In this document: positions 7,112-14,223 of the stretch, piece after piece
Layout of the letters: every line of letters begins with the position of its first letter
How positions within the stretch are numbered: the first letter of the stretch is position 1
Source: Candidatus Woesearchaeota archaeon
GTDB taxonomy: Archaea > Nanobdellota > Nanobdellia > Woesearchaeales > GW2011-AR4
Reading direction: 5' to 3'
Length of the DNA: 17,109 nucleotides
NCBI GenBank assembly: GCA_018303645.1
Contig: JAGVXR010000016.1
Location: forward strand, 1-17,109
Notes under the pieces: model-generated
The model's input: the letters and a program-made list of their open reading frames with translations, nothing else
What the model was told of the DNA's origin: nothing
The model's database searches: none
Program-made: the position numbers and the translations under genes

Positions 7112-8007
7112 AACTCCCTTATGTCCTGGAACTCCCTGTACCTCTTCTCGATGTCGCTCATTGCCAGATTCTTCAGCCTGTTCAGCCCGAAATCCTCTGC
7201 ATTGTGGCTTGCGACCACGCTTCCGTAAACAATAGCCCTGCGGAAATTCTGCTCATTCAAGTCTTTTGTTTTTGCCAGATACCCGATGAAAGCCCCGCCA
7301 AAGGAGTCGCCGCATCCAGTCGGGTCTTTAATATTCTCCAATGGATAGCCTGGAGCGCTAAAATGTTTGTTTTTTGTGAACAATAAAGCGCCATGCTCTC
7401 CTTTCTTGATTATGACAGCCTTCGGTCCAAGCCCCAAAGCCTCGTTAGAGGCTTTTACAAGGTTTGCCGTGCTGAAAAGCTGCCTGGCTTCGCCGTCATT
7501 AAGAAGAAGGACATCGGCATTTTTTATTGCTTCAATCAGCTCTTCTTTCTTATTGTCTATCCAAAAGTTCATAGTGTCCAAAACGACAAACTCCGGATTA
7601 TTCATCTGCCTCAGCACAGAAAGCTGGTGCTCTGGGTCAATGTTCGCTAAAAAAACATACTTTATGCCTTTGTATTTTTCAGGAACCTCGGGCTTGAAAT
7701 GCTCCAGCGCATTCAGCTCCGTCTTTCTTGTCTTCGCCTCGTTCATGTCGTACTCGTAAAAGCCCTCCCAATGAAATGTCTTGTCATCAATTTTTACCCC
7801 TTCGACATCTATGCCCCTGCTTTTCATCAACTCCATGCAGTCCTTTGGGAAATCCCTTCCGATCACAGAAACAAGCGCAGGCTTGGCAAAAAAGCTTGCG
7901 GCAAAAGAAGCGTATGTTGCGCTTCCCCCAAGGACCTTTTCAACCTTTCCGAAAGGGGTTTCTATTGTATCAAGGGCTACTGTGCCTATAATCAGAACAT
8001 CATTCAT
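7108..8007 (-). CDS. PfkB-family kinase, possibly a nucleoside/adenosine kinase
   Basis: This 299-residue ribokinase-fold protein has the features of the PfkB family. These are Asp13 near the start (VALDTI), the di-glycine GGSATYAS (27-34) where substrate contacts lie, the Mg-site NDGE (170-173), and the C-terminal signature DPTGCGDSFGGAF (228-240) with the catalytic base Asp234. The family transfers phosphate from ATP to sugars or nucleosides, and substrate cannot be assigned from sequence alone. Proximity to adenosylhomocysteinase makes adenosine or another nucleoside attractive, because removing adenosine pulls the hydrolase reaction forward. A TATA box, TTTATAAA (8038-8031), lies about 27 bp before the ATG, so the mRNA is probably leaderless. 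Its stop codon shares the palindrome CTAG (7108-7111) with that of the convergent Lrp gene. Confidence 0.85.
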   Translation of the reverse strand: MNDVLIIGTVALDTIETPFGKVEKVLGGSATYASFAASFFAKPALVSVIGRDFPKDCMELMKSRGIDVEGVKIDDKTFHWEGFYEYDMNEAKTRKTELNALEHFKPEVPEKYKGIKYVFLANIDPEHQLSVLRQMNNPEFVVLDTMNFWIDNKKEELIEAIKNADVLLLNDGEARQLFSTANLVKASNEALGLGPKAVIIKKGEHGALLFTKNKHFSAPGYPLENIKDPTGCGDSFGGAFIGYLAKTKDLNEQNFRRAIVYGSVVASHNAEDFGLNRLKNLAMSDIEKRYREFQDIREF

Positions 8008-8030
8008 AGAAAAAAGAAAACAGGATGGTT

Positions 8031-8038
8031 TTTATAAA
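8031..8038 (-). promoter_or_regulatory. TATA box of the PfkB kinase gene
   Basis: On the minus strand TTTATAAA is centred about 27 bp before the ATG at 8007. That spacing predicts transcription starting at or very near the start codon (leaderless mRNA). Confidence 0.6.
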
Positions 8039-8055
8039 TGTTGCCATATCTTTAT

Positions 8056-8199
8056 TTACTCCTCATCGCCTTCTTCGTCATCCTCGCTGCGGTCTTCCTC
8101 CTCATCCTCATCTTTCACATCGACATTGTCTTCGTCTTTCTCTTCCTTTTCCTCGTCATTGTAGGGATCTGATTTCTTATTTTCCTCTTCTTTGGGCAT
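8056..8199 (-). CDS. Very acidic 47-residue protein
   Basis: A short minus-strand frame, ATG 8199 to TAA 8056, encodes MPKEEENKKSDPY followed by runs of Glu and Asp and ending EDDEEGDEE. More than half of the residues are acidic and none is strongly hydrophobic, so the protein is probably soluble and intrinsically disordered. A TATA-like TTTAAATA (8228-8221) lies about 25 bp before the ATG, the leaderless spacing also seen for the adjacent kinase, which supports real expression. On the opposite strand the same DNA reads as a serine-rich artefact. No family is recognised. Such acidic tails or peptides can bind basic proteins or nucleic-acid-binding factors, but this is a guess. Confidence 0.65.
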   Translation of the reverse strand: MPKEEENKKSDPYNDEEKEEKDEDNVDVKDEDEEEDRSEDDEEGDEE

Positions 8200-8220
8200 A
8201 AATCAAATCATTTAGAAGCT

Positions 8221-8228
8221 TATTTAAA
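8221..8228 (-). promoter_or_regulatory. Probable TATA box of the acidic small gene
   Basis: TTTAAATA on the minus strand is centred about 25 bp before the ATG at 8199, predicting a leaderless transcript. Confidence 0.5.
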
Positions 8229-8252
8229 AAATTTTCTGTTGGTACCCCATCT

Positions 8253-9248
8253 TCACCGCCACAGGCTGTCAAACTCTCTCAAAAAGTTATCGGCAATTTT
8301 TTTGTCATGCACAATCAGTAAATTTTCATCATTTCTTGTGTCTGCGCTTAATGATGGGTTAAAGCTTCCTGTTGCAACAGTCTCATTGTCTATGATGAAA
8401 ACCTTGTGGTGCATCTTGTATTTGTTAGAGTCTTTTTTTGCATTGACTCCGAGTTCCTGCAGCCTTTTAAGCTGCGAGAATTTGCTTGACGACTGCTGGG
8501 CGTCAAAAATCCCCCTTACATCGGCATTTTTCTTGATTAGCGCATCAGCAATTTCCTCGTTTGTAAAGCTGAATGCCATGAAATAAACGCTGCTTTTGGC
8601 ATTTTCAATCAGGTCGATAACACGGGAAGCGCAGTTGTCCTCAGGGCAGAAATAATTCTCTATTTCTATGTCATTGACGTATAATCTGGGGTTATCTGTA
8701 TTTCCGCCTTTCCCAAAATTTCCGTTCCACAATTCCTCAAACTCGCCTTCATAATTTTTTGCCAGTATTCTTGAGTAAACAACAAGCATGTTATTGTTGT
8801 TGTTGTAATTATCGTTGCTGGTGGGGTTGAAAGAGCCGGTTATCACAACGCCATTGTCAATTACGCAGAACTTGTTGTGCATGAGCTGCCTGTCATCGTC
8901 GAGCTTTACATTGCCTTTTACCTGCCCTTCATAGTTCGAGCTGTCCATTACAAGCTTAACATCAGCAGTCCTGCTTTTTTTTGCAAGCGAGCCTATCACT
9001 CCTTTCAGGTCCAGGTCATACAGGGCGCAGTGAACAGAGAAATTAGCCGAGCTTATATGCCTTTCAAGAGCCTTGCCGCAATCGTCTCCCGGGCAAAAAT
9101 AAACTTCAGGGCTTTTCGCAGTTTCATAAGCCACTGCAGCTTTGCCTGTGATATTCTGGCTGCATCCCGCCAATAAAACAGCCGCTGCCAGGAAAAAAAT
9201 TCCCAAAGCCCTTTCCAAATAGAAAAGTTTATATATAAGTTTATTCAT
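8253..9248 (-). CDS. Exported lipoprotein with two phospholipase D/nuclease (HKD) domains
   Basis: The chosen start, ATG 9248, gives 331 residues beginning MNKLIYKLFYLERALGIFF. A frame extension to ATG 9275 would add nine residues and cover operator-like repeats. A lipobox LLAGC puts the lipidated Cys at residue 29. The mature protein is an internal duplication. Each half opens with a small cysteine loop (CPGDDC at 52-57, CPEDNC at 201-206) and carries a complete HxKxxxxD motif (H124/K126/D131 and H280/K282/D287) followed by a TGSFNP sequence. Two HKD motifs in one chain make one active site in the phospholipase D superfamily; the sequence style is closer to the nuclease branch than to lipid-cleaving enzymes. 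A surface nuclease for nucleotide scavenging is a reasonable inference. A TATA-like stretch lies inside the start region (about 9239-9228), so the exact start is not fully settled. Confidence 0.87.
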   Translation of the reverse strand: MNKLIYKLFYLERALGIFFLAAAVLLAGCSQNITGKAAVAYETAKSPEVYFCPGDDCGKALERHISSANFSVHCALYDLDLKGVIGSLAKKSRTADVKLVMDSSNYEGQVKGNVKLDDDRQLMHNKFCVIDNGVVITGSFNPTSNDNYNNNNNMLVVYSRILAKNYEGEFEELWNGNFGKGGNTDNPRLYVNDIEIENYFCPEDNCASRVIDLIENAKSSVYFMAFSFTNEEIADALIKKNADVRGIFDAQQSSSKFSQLKRLQELGVNAKKDSNKYKMHHKVFIIDNETVATGSFNPSLSADTRNDENLLIVHDKKIADNFLREFDSLWR

Positions 9249-9253
9249 TTTAA

Positions 9254-9316
9254 AGTGATAATAAGAACAAACCATTTCATAGTGATGATATCACTTCTAT
9301 AGTGGTAATCTATCAC
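9254..9316. promoter_or_regulatory. Operator-like tandem palindromes upstream of the lipoprotein gene
   Basis: GTGATGATATCAC (9282-9294) is a palindrome with a three-base centre. GTGGTAATCTATCAC (9302-9316) is an imperfect version of the same pattern, 20 nt away. A third half-site, AGTGATAAT, is at 9254-9262. The motif AGTGRTRAT thus recurs three times in 56 nt, just upstream of the preferred start codon. This arrangement suggests a dimeric transcription factor binding side by side, but the protein is unknown. Confidence 0.5.
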
Positions 9317-9368
9317 CTCTTTTTTCCCGGCAGAGCAAAGCAATTTGTTCTGTGCGGGTTTATGCTCA

Positions 9369-11132
9369 TCATCTTTTTCTGCCTTTCCTTACTTTCCCAG
9401 TCTTTGTTTTGTTTATGGCAAGGGAAGCTGCAGCAAAGCCTATTAAAACCCCGATTAAAAGCGCTCCAAGCAGTTTACCGTCAATGTCTATGCTTTTCTT
9501 TTTGCCATTGCTTTCCCTGAAATAAATATCAAGGTTGCCGAGCTCCAATGCATATTCAGAATAAAGCAAAGCTGAAAACAAATCAGAGTCTTTCAATGAA
9601 TTTGCGTATTCATAATAGCTGTAGCCCAAAATGGGAAAAATGCCTTTTGCAGACTCCCTTGCAATGTTGTTTTTTACTATCTCCAGCTTCCTTTCAACTA
9701 TATTTTTGTATTGCGAATTGTCAACCCCGAATACGCTCAGTATGATGTCTACATCAGCCTTTGCCCTGCTTGCTGTTGAAAGGCAAAGCTCATAGTTGCC
9801 TTTTTCAAGCTCCTCATTTGCGTTGCCTATGCTTTTTTTTATGCTGTCAAGCGTCCCTGGGAAATATAATTCAACATACTGCTGCCTTTCATCAGCTTCG
9901 CTTATTTTATTCTGGCACGATTTTTTCAGGACATCCTTGTTTAAGTTGAACACCTTCCCATTTTTGCCCATGAAGGTTGCCCATGAATGCGCCGAGTTGA
10001 TTCTTTCATCAGCATAAGCCAATGTCCTTGCAGCCCTCTCTGTCTTGTTTGTCCTGTTTAGTATTTCCAGCGCCTGCTCTGCTGAGTCATAGGCTTCCTC
10101 AAGCCTTTCCTTAATTACAATATATGCTTCCAAATCCGTGATTGTCTTTTTGCCAATGCCTTCCATTTTATTGTGGAAATCATTGATATCTTTCTTTAGC
10201 CTTTCAGCCTCTTTTACTGCATCATCCTTTGACAAATTTTTTGACAAAACCAGCAAAGTCGAGTATTCCACATTTGCCCCGAAGCAATAGCTTGCAGAGC
10301 TGTAGAATACGCTCTTTTCAAAAGCCTCTTTTCCCTTGCCTGTCAGATTCTGGGCATTCTCCCTTATTGAGGTTACGTTGAGTGAGAAATCCAGGCTTCT
10401 TGTTTCAGCCCTGAGCTTGTTGCTTCTGTCGCACAAGTTTTTTGCAAGCGACTTCATTGTGCTTTTGTATTCTTCACTTATTTCTATTGCTTTGAATTTC
10501 TGCTTAATCTCTTTTCCTGTGAATTCCTTTACAGCCTCGCTTAATGTTGATGCTTCAATAATTCCTATGCCGAGCTCTTTTGAAAGGTTTTCAAGGCTCA
10601 CTGTAGAGTTGTCCACCCTTACAATCATCTCTCCGGCAGGTATGAATGCCTTCTTCAATCCTGCTTTTTTGGCTGCCTCAACCTTTGCCTTTAAGCCGCC
10701 TACAGGCCCGATTAAGCCGCCTGAATTTATTGTTCCGGTTATTGCATAATCTTCATTCAGCTTAAGGTCATCAAGCATCGCCACTGTAAGCACTGCGATT
10801 GATGCGCCTGCGCTTGGCCCTGCTATAATCGCAGAATCAGCTGTTATTGTGTAGAAAAAGTCAGTGTCATCGCAGTCTTTCTCAATAATATCGCATGCAA
10901 TGGCTTTTGCAAACCTTGTGGACATCTGGGTGTCAGTCCTTGTCAATGGAAATGTCTCAAGAAAAACCCTGCCAGAGCCAGGCTTTATTTCCAGGTACAA
11001 GTCTGCAATTCCGCCTTCATAGCCGTTTTCTGTCTCCTTGACAGCCAATAGCTTCATGTGCCCCTGCTTTGCAAGAACATTTGGAATTAACAATAAGCCC
11101 AATATAACCAGCAAAATCAATGCCTTTTTCAT
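9369..11132 (-). CDS. Membrane-bound S16 (Lon-type) serine protease without ATPase domain
   Basis: The protein has 587 residues. An N-terminal signal or anchor segment (1-21, ALILLVILGLLLIPNVLA) is followed by a Lon-type proteolytic domain at about 25-215. The Ser-Lys catalytic dyad is visible: Ser107 in AGPSAGAS and Lys148 in VGGLKAK, spaced as in Lon. There is no AAA+ module, as in the archaeal group of predicted serine proteases (COG1750-like). Residues 220-540 are long, charged and helical, probably coiled-coil. A C-terminal membrane helix (LLGALLIGVLIGFAAASLAI) ends in a very basic tail, KTKTGKVRKGRKR. The protease domain is therefore probably extracellular and tethered. Without an unfoldase it should act on short or unfolded substrates. 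A TATA-like element at 11199-11192 gives a leader of about 35 nt. Confidence 0.87.
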   Translation of the reverse strand: MKKALILLVILGLLLIPNVLAKQGHMKLLAVKETENGYEGGIADLYLEIKPGSGRVFLETFPLTRTDTQMSTRFAKAIACDIIEKDCDDTDFFYTITADSAIIAGPSAGASIAVLTVAMLDDLKLNEDYAITGTINSGGLIGPVGGLKAKVEAAKKAGLKKAFIPAGEMIVRVDNSTVSLENLSKELGIGIIEASTLSEAVKEFTGKEIKQKFKAIEISEEYKSTMKSLAKNLCDRSNKLRAETRSLDFSLNVTSIRENAQNLTGKGKEAFEKSVFYSSASYCFGANVEYSTLLVLSKNLSKDDAVKEAERLKKDINDFHNKMEGIGKKTITDLEAYIVIKERLEEAYDSAEQALEILNRTNKTERAARTLAYADERINSAHSWATFMGKNGKVFNLNKDVLKKSCQNKISEADERQQYVELYFPGTLDSIKKSIGNANEELEKGNYELCLSTASRAKADVDIILSVFGVDNSQYKNIVERKLEIVKNNIARESAKGIFPILGYSYYEYANSLKDSDLFSALLYSEYALELGNLDIYFRESNGKKKSIDIDGKLLGALLIGVLIGFAAASLAINKTKTGKVRKGRKR

Positions 11133-11191
11133 GCCTGTGGAAATCTAAGCTAATTTAAGAATTTTTGGTTTAGCTAAGACTAGCTTTGTTT

Positions 11192-11199
11192 CTTATATA
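11192..11199 (-). promoter_or_regulatory. TATA-like element of the S16 protease gene
   Basis: TATATAAG on the minus strand lies about 63 bp before the ATG at 11132. It directly abuts the hairpin at 11199-11241, so the hairpin could act as an operator as well as a terminator for the upstream gene. Confidence 0.4.
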
Positions 11200-11241
11200 G
11201 TAAAGGCAACAAATAATTGAGCATAAATTATTGCCTTTACT
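11199..11241. repeat. Stem-loop, 11 bp stem with 21-nt A+T-rich loop
   Basis: AGTAAAGGCAA (11199-11209) is the exact inverse complement of TTGCCTTTACT (11231-11241). The loop can pair a little further (TAATT with AATTA). It lies between the beta-lactamase-fold gene and the S16 protease gene on the minus strand. Stem and loop lengths match those of the hairpin array at 15361-15547. Confidence 0.7.
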
Positions 11242-11249
11242 TATTACGA

Positions 11250-11282
11250 ACGGGCAACAATTGTTCAATTATTTTTGTCCGT
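11250..11282. repeat. Second stem-loop at the 3' end of the beta-lactamase-fold gene
   Basis: ACGGGCAA (11250-11257) pairs with TTGTCCGT (11275-11282) with one G-T pair on the plus strand (an A-C mismatch on the minus strand), leaving a 17-nt loop. It spans the stop codon of the beta-lactamase-fold gene and starts 51 nt from its neighbour. It may be part of the 3' end or terminator of that transcript. Confidence 0.5.
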
Positions 11283-12258
11283 GAGTATAAGCTTCTAATC
11301 TCGCTTTTGTATCCTTAACATAATGGTAGATTTGATTCACAATAGTTCCTATTGTTTCAGTAGCCTCTTCCACGCTTAAGTCTTTTGTCATAATGCAGTA
11401 GAGTATCCTTGACTCATCAATATATATTATTCCGCAGTCATGAAAAAACATGTTATTTCCATAATAATTTTCTCCGAACTTGTGCGCAACTTTAATATTT
11501 TCAGGAAGGTTTGCTATTCTATTAATGTCAACTTCGCTTTCGGCAAGCAGCAACAGCAGATACTCTGAATTTTTCGGCTCAAGCACCGTAGAGAAGTAAA
11601 GGCTCAAATAAAGGGTGGATATTGCCTTTGGAGTTATAAAATCCGGCTGCTTTAGCCTTTGCTTATTTTGGAGGTCAACACTTATGTCCAGCCCATAGTA
11701 ATCCAGTAAAAGCTGCAAGTCTTCCAAGTCAACCTGCCTGAGCAAAATCCTCAAGGCAGTATTATCAGACTCTTTCAAAAGCTTTTCAAGCGCAGCCTCC
11801 ACAGTTATTTCTTTTTCTTTCGTCTTGTAAAGCTCGCCTGAAGTATCAGTCCTGTCAAAGTCAGTGATTTCAATCCTTGTGTCCAAGCTCAGCTCGCCCA
11901 TCTCTATTTTTTTCATTATAATTATTGCAACTGGCAGCTTGTTCAGGCTCGACGGGAAAAATCCTGTTTTTTCACCTATGCCCATAAAAGCGCCATTTCG
12001 CAGATTCTCAACATATACAGAAGCGTTAATGTTGTTTTTTGTGATGTAATTTTTGACATTCTCCTTTAATGGAGCAAAATTAATTAGCAGGAAGCTTTTG
12101 GGCTCAAGCAATCCTGAATAAACCCTTGACGACAAAAGCCCCTCTTTAGCTTTATTTTCTATTCTGGTTTTGCTCAAATAAGAATTTATAACAGCTGAAA
12201 GAAGCGCCGCTATGATTATAGCCTGAATTACAACCAACCACTTAAGCTTGATAATCAT
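11269..12258 (-). CDS. Serine beta-lactamase/DD-peptidase-fold protein, membrane anchored
   Basis: The chosen start, ATG 12258, gives 329 residues; a TTG at 12273 would add five. An N-terminal helix (about 6-26, LVVIQAIIIAALLSAVI) anchors the protein outside the cell. The penicillin-recognising fold is supported by SLNK (Ser104-Lys107, the SxxK nucleophile motif), SDN (164-166) and KFG (260-262) at the place of KTG. A DFITPKAIS segment (from Asp206) resembles the DxxTPxA stretch after the class A omega loop. I see no glutamate where the class A deacylating Glu166 would fall, so antibiotic hydrolysis is doubtful and a peptidase or transferase activity is more likely. Murein is not expected in an archaeon, so the substrate is unknown; horizontal origin from bacteria is possible. 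No Shine-Dalgarno is visible. Confidence 0.8.
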   Translation of the reverse strand: MIIKLKWLVVIQAIIIAALLSAVINSYLSKTRIENKAKEGLLSSRVYSGLLEPKSFLLINFAPLKENVKNYITKNNINASVYVENLRNGAFMGIGEKTGFFPSSLNKLPVAIIIMKKIEMGELSLDTRIEITDFDRTDTSGELYKTKEKEITVEAALEKLLKESDNTALRILLRQVDLEDLQLLLDYYGLDISVDLQNKQRLKQPDFITPKAISTLYLSLYFSTVLEPKNSEYLLLLLAESEVDINRIANLPENIKVAHKFGENYYGNNMFFHDCGIIYIDESRILYCIMTKDLSVEEATETIGTIVNQIYHYVKDTKARLEAYTHGQK

Positions 12259-12313
12259 GAAAATAATCAACAATGCATTATTCTTTAATTTTTTATCTTA
12301 CTAAATTAAATTT

Positions 12314-14119
12314 CTATTTCAGGATTTTTAACTTATCCTCAATCCTCTTTTTGTCCTTTTGGTAGCTTTCCCCGGAAATAAATCCTGATTTGTAAGCGCT
12401 TTCCACTGCTTCAAGCTCCTTTCTTAATTTTTGCGCCTTTTCCTCCCCCTTTAACTGCTTTACTTCCTCGACTTTTGTCTTTGGCGCCCTCTTCCTAAAG
12501 TATCCAAATCGGTAGGCTGAAAACAAAAGGAGTCCGACAACTAAAATTGCAGCTCCAAACAATAAAATTGATTTATAACCCTGGATTTGTATCGGAAGCA
12601 GCCTTATCGACTTTGCCGTAACCTCAAACAAGTCAGAGCTTGTTCCCACAGAGTCTGCATAATTAACCCTTGCGAATGCTACATAGGTTCCTGGCAGCAA
12701 GTCGCTTGGTATGGTTAACGCCCTTGTGAACTTTGACTGGGTTTCGACAGCCAAAGTCTCGTGCTCGCTCGCTATCAAGTTTCCCTTCAAGTCCTTTATC
12801 ATGTATTCAACTGCAACATCAACCCTGCCGAAGCCCCTTACATTGAAAAGATTAACCTCCAGCAGTATCTCATCTCCTGGAAACACTTTTTTAGACTGTG
12901 ATAAAACTTCGACATCAACATCGAACAGCGGCTCTGCCGAATCAACCTCCACTATAGTGGTAATTCTTTTTTCTACAGAAGGGCTGTTAAGCACGATTTC
13001 TGATGGGTAAATATCCGGCTTTTCGTTTTCAAGCGCTTTAAATGCAAGCTCGATGGTTTTCTCCTCATCAGGGTTCAATATATGCGCTACTTCATTTTCA
13101 TACGGGGGAACCCTAAATTTCTCAATAGTGCTCAAGTCAGCCTTTACCTCAAATATGGAGGTTCCTATATTTTTAACGCTAATCCTTTCTGTTTTTGTCT
13201 GCCCTTGCTTAAGCACAATTTTAAGAGTAAGCTTATCTATCGTAAAATCTGTACTGATGGGATTAGCCGGCGCACCTCCGCCTCCGCCGCCTCCAGAAGA
13301 GCCGCCTCCACCGCCGTCAGAGGTGCCCCCTCCTGTATCCCCACCTCCCCCTCCTGGAGTTTCTTCTGCTTCGTAAGATGTCCAATGGCTTACATTAAAT
13401 GTTAATACGCCATTAGAGGCATCATAAGAAATTTTCCTGCATATGCTTTCAGGGCAAACAACGCCGTTAAACAAAATTCTTGGATTAGAAAAGGCAAGCC
13501 CGACTAGCTGCAGAGTTGCAGACTTGTTTAAGGCAGAAAGTACGTTTGAATCAAGCTCGATTTTGTTGAAAGATATATTTACAAAGCTGTCCAAGTCCAA
13601 GCCCTGGCTTAAATCCGTATAGTCGCTGAAGTTAATCTTGCCGTAAGACGGCACCTCAGCAACAAAGTGGGTTATGTTTCTGGTGTCAACTGAAGAAAGA
13701 TTTGTCGTAGTCCCGTTAAACTTTTTCATAGAATTGACTGTGATGGAAAAAGTTTGCGCGCTGCCGATAAAACCAAAGCTGTCTGTGCAGTTAATGCTGA
13801 AATTATAGCGCCCTACTGGCAAGTTATTTAAATTAAAGCTTAATGTTGCATTTGTCGTGGCAGACTCATTGGTTATGTTGCTCCTATGGTCCATCACCAG
13901 AAAGCAGTGGCTTAAGCTGCTTTCATCGCTTACATTATAGAAAAATGAGAAATTTCCGAAATTAAAGCCGCTGTTGTTCATCAGCCCGAGAAAATTGATT
14001 GCAGGAGGGCTAAAGTCCCTTATTTGCAGCCCAACACCTACGCTGCTTTGGGCATAAGCGACAGTAGCGCAAACCGCTATTGCCAAGGCAAACGACAGCA
14101 ATATCCTTATTTTTTTCAT
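12314..14119 (-). CDS. Secreted type I membrane protein with glycine-rich linker and cytoplasmic helical tail
   Basis: The protein has 601 residues. The signal peptide (1-23, ending VAYA) is followed by an Asn-rich extracellular domain (to about 250). Next comes a linker of GGGGG blocks (about 252-285) encoded by the most G+C-rich stretch of the window (13270-13365). Two Ig-like domains of the kind found in archaeal membrane glycoproteins (LKIVLKQGQTKTERISVKN, then VFPGDEILLEVNLFNVRG) follow. One membrane helix lies at about 516-541. The cytoplasmic tail (545-601) is charged and helical, and its end (YKSGFISGESYQKDKKRIEDKL) resembles the short SHOCT-type motif. A weak RBS (GGAG) lies about 17 nt before the ATG. 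Function is unknown; a surface receptor or stalk protein that communicates with a cytoplasmic partner fits the layout. Confidence 0.8.
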   Translation of the reverse strand: MKKIRILLSFALAIAVCATVAYAQSSVGVGLQIRDFSPPAINFLGLMNNSGFNFGNFSFFYNVSDESSLSHCFLVMDHRSNITNESATTNATLSFNLNNLPVGRYNFSINCTDSFGFIGSAQTFSITVNSMKKFNGTTTNLSSVDTRNITHFVAEVPSYGKINFSDYTDLSQGLDLDSFVNISFNKIELDSNVLSALNKSATLQLVGLAFSNPRILFNGVVCPESICRKISYDASNGVLTFNVSHWTSYEAEETPGGGGGDTGGGTSDGGGGGSSGGGGGGGAPANPISTDFTIDKLTLKIVLKQGQTKTERISVKNIGTSIFEVKADLSTIEKFRVPPYENEVAHILNPDEEKTIELAFKALENEKPDIYPSEIVLNSPSVEKRITTIVEVDSAEPLFDVDVEVLSQSKKVFPGDEILLEVNLFNVRGFGRVDVAVEYMIKDLKGNLIASEHETLAVETQSKFTRALTIPSDLLPGTYVAFARVNYADSVGTSSDLFEVTAKSIRLLPIQIQGYKSILLFGAAILVVGLLLFSAYRFGYFRKRAPKTKVEEVKQLKGEEKAQKLRKELEAVESAYKSGFISGESYQKDKKRIEDKLKILK

Positions 14120-14178
14120 AAGAGCAGCTATCCAACTCCTTATTTAATTATTTTTCTATTTTTTATAACATCAAAATT

Positions 14179-14199
14179 CCACTTATGTTTCATAAGTGG
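14179..14199. repeat. Perfect 9 bp hairpin upstream of the glycine-linker protein gene
   Basis: CCACTTATG (14179-14187) is the exact inverse complement of CATAAGTGG (14191-14199), separated by TTT. It lies about 60-80 bp before the ATG at 14119, just upstream of a TATA-like TTATAAAA, so it could be an operator; a terminator for the gene to its right is also possible. Confidence 0.6.
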
Positions 14200-14223
14200 T
14201 TTACTTATAGCTAAACATTGCAT

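Noticed and set aside
7781..8164. Plus-strand frame with a serine-rich end
   Set aside because: It is the reverse complement of the PfkB kinase gene and of the Glu/Asp-rich codons of the small acidic gene.
13053..13376. Plus-strand proline-rich frame
   Set aside because: It is the complement of the glycine linker codons in the 601-residue membrane protein.
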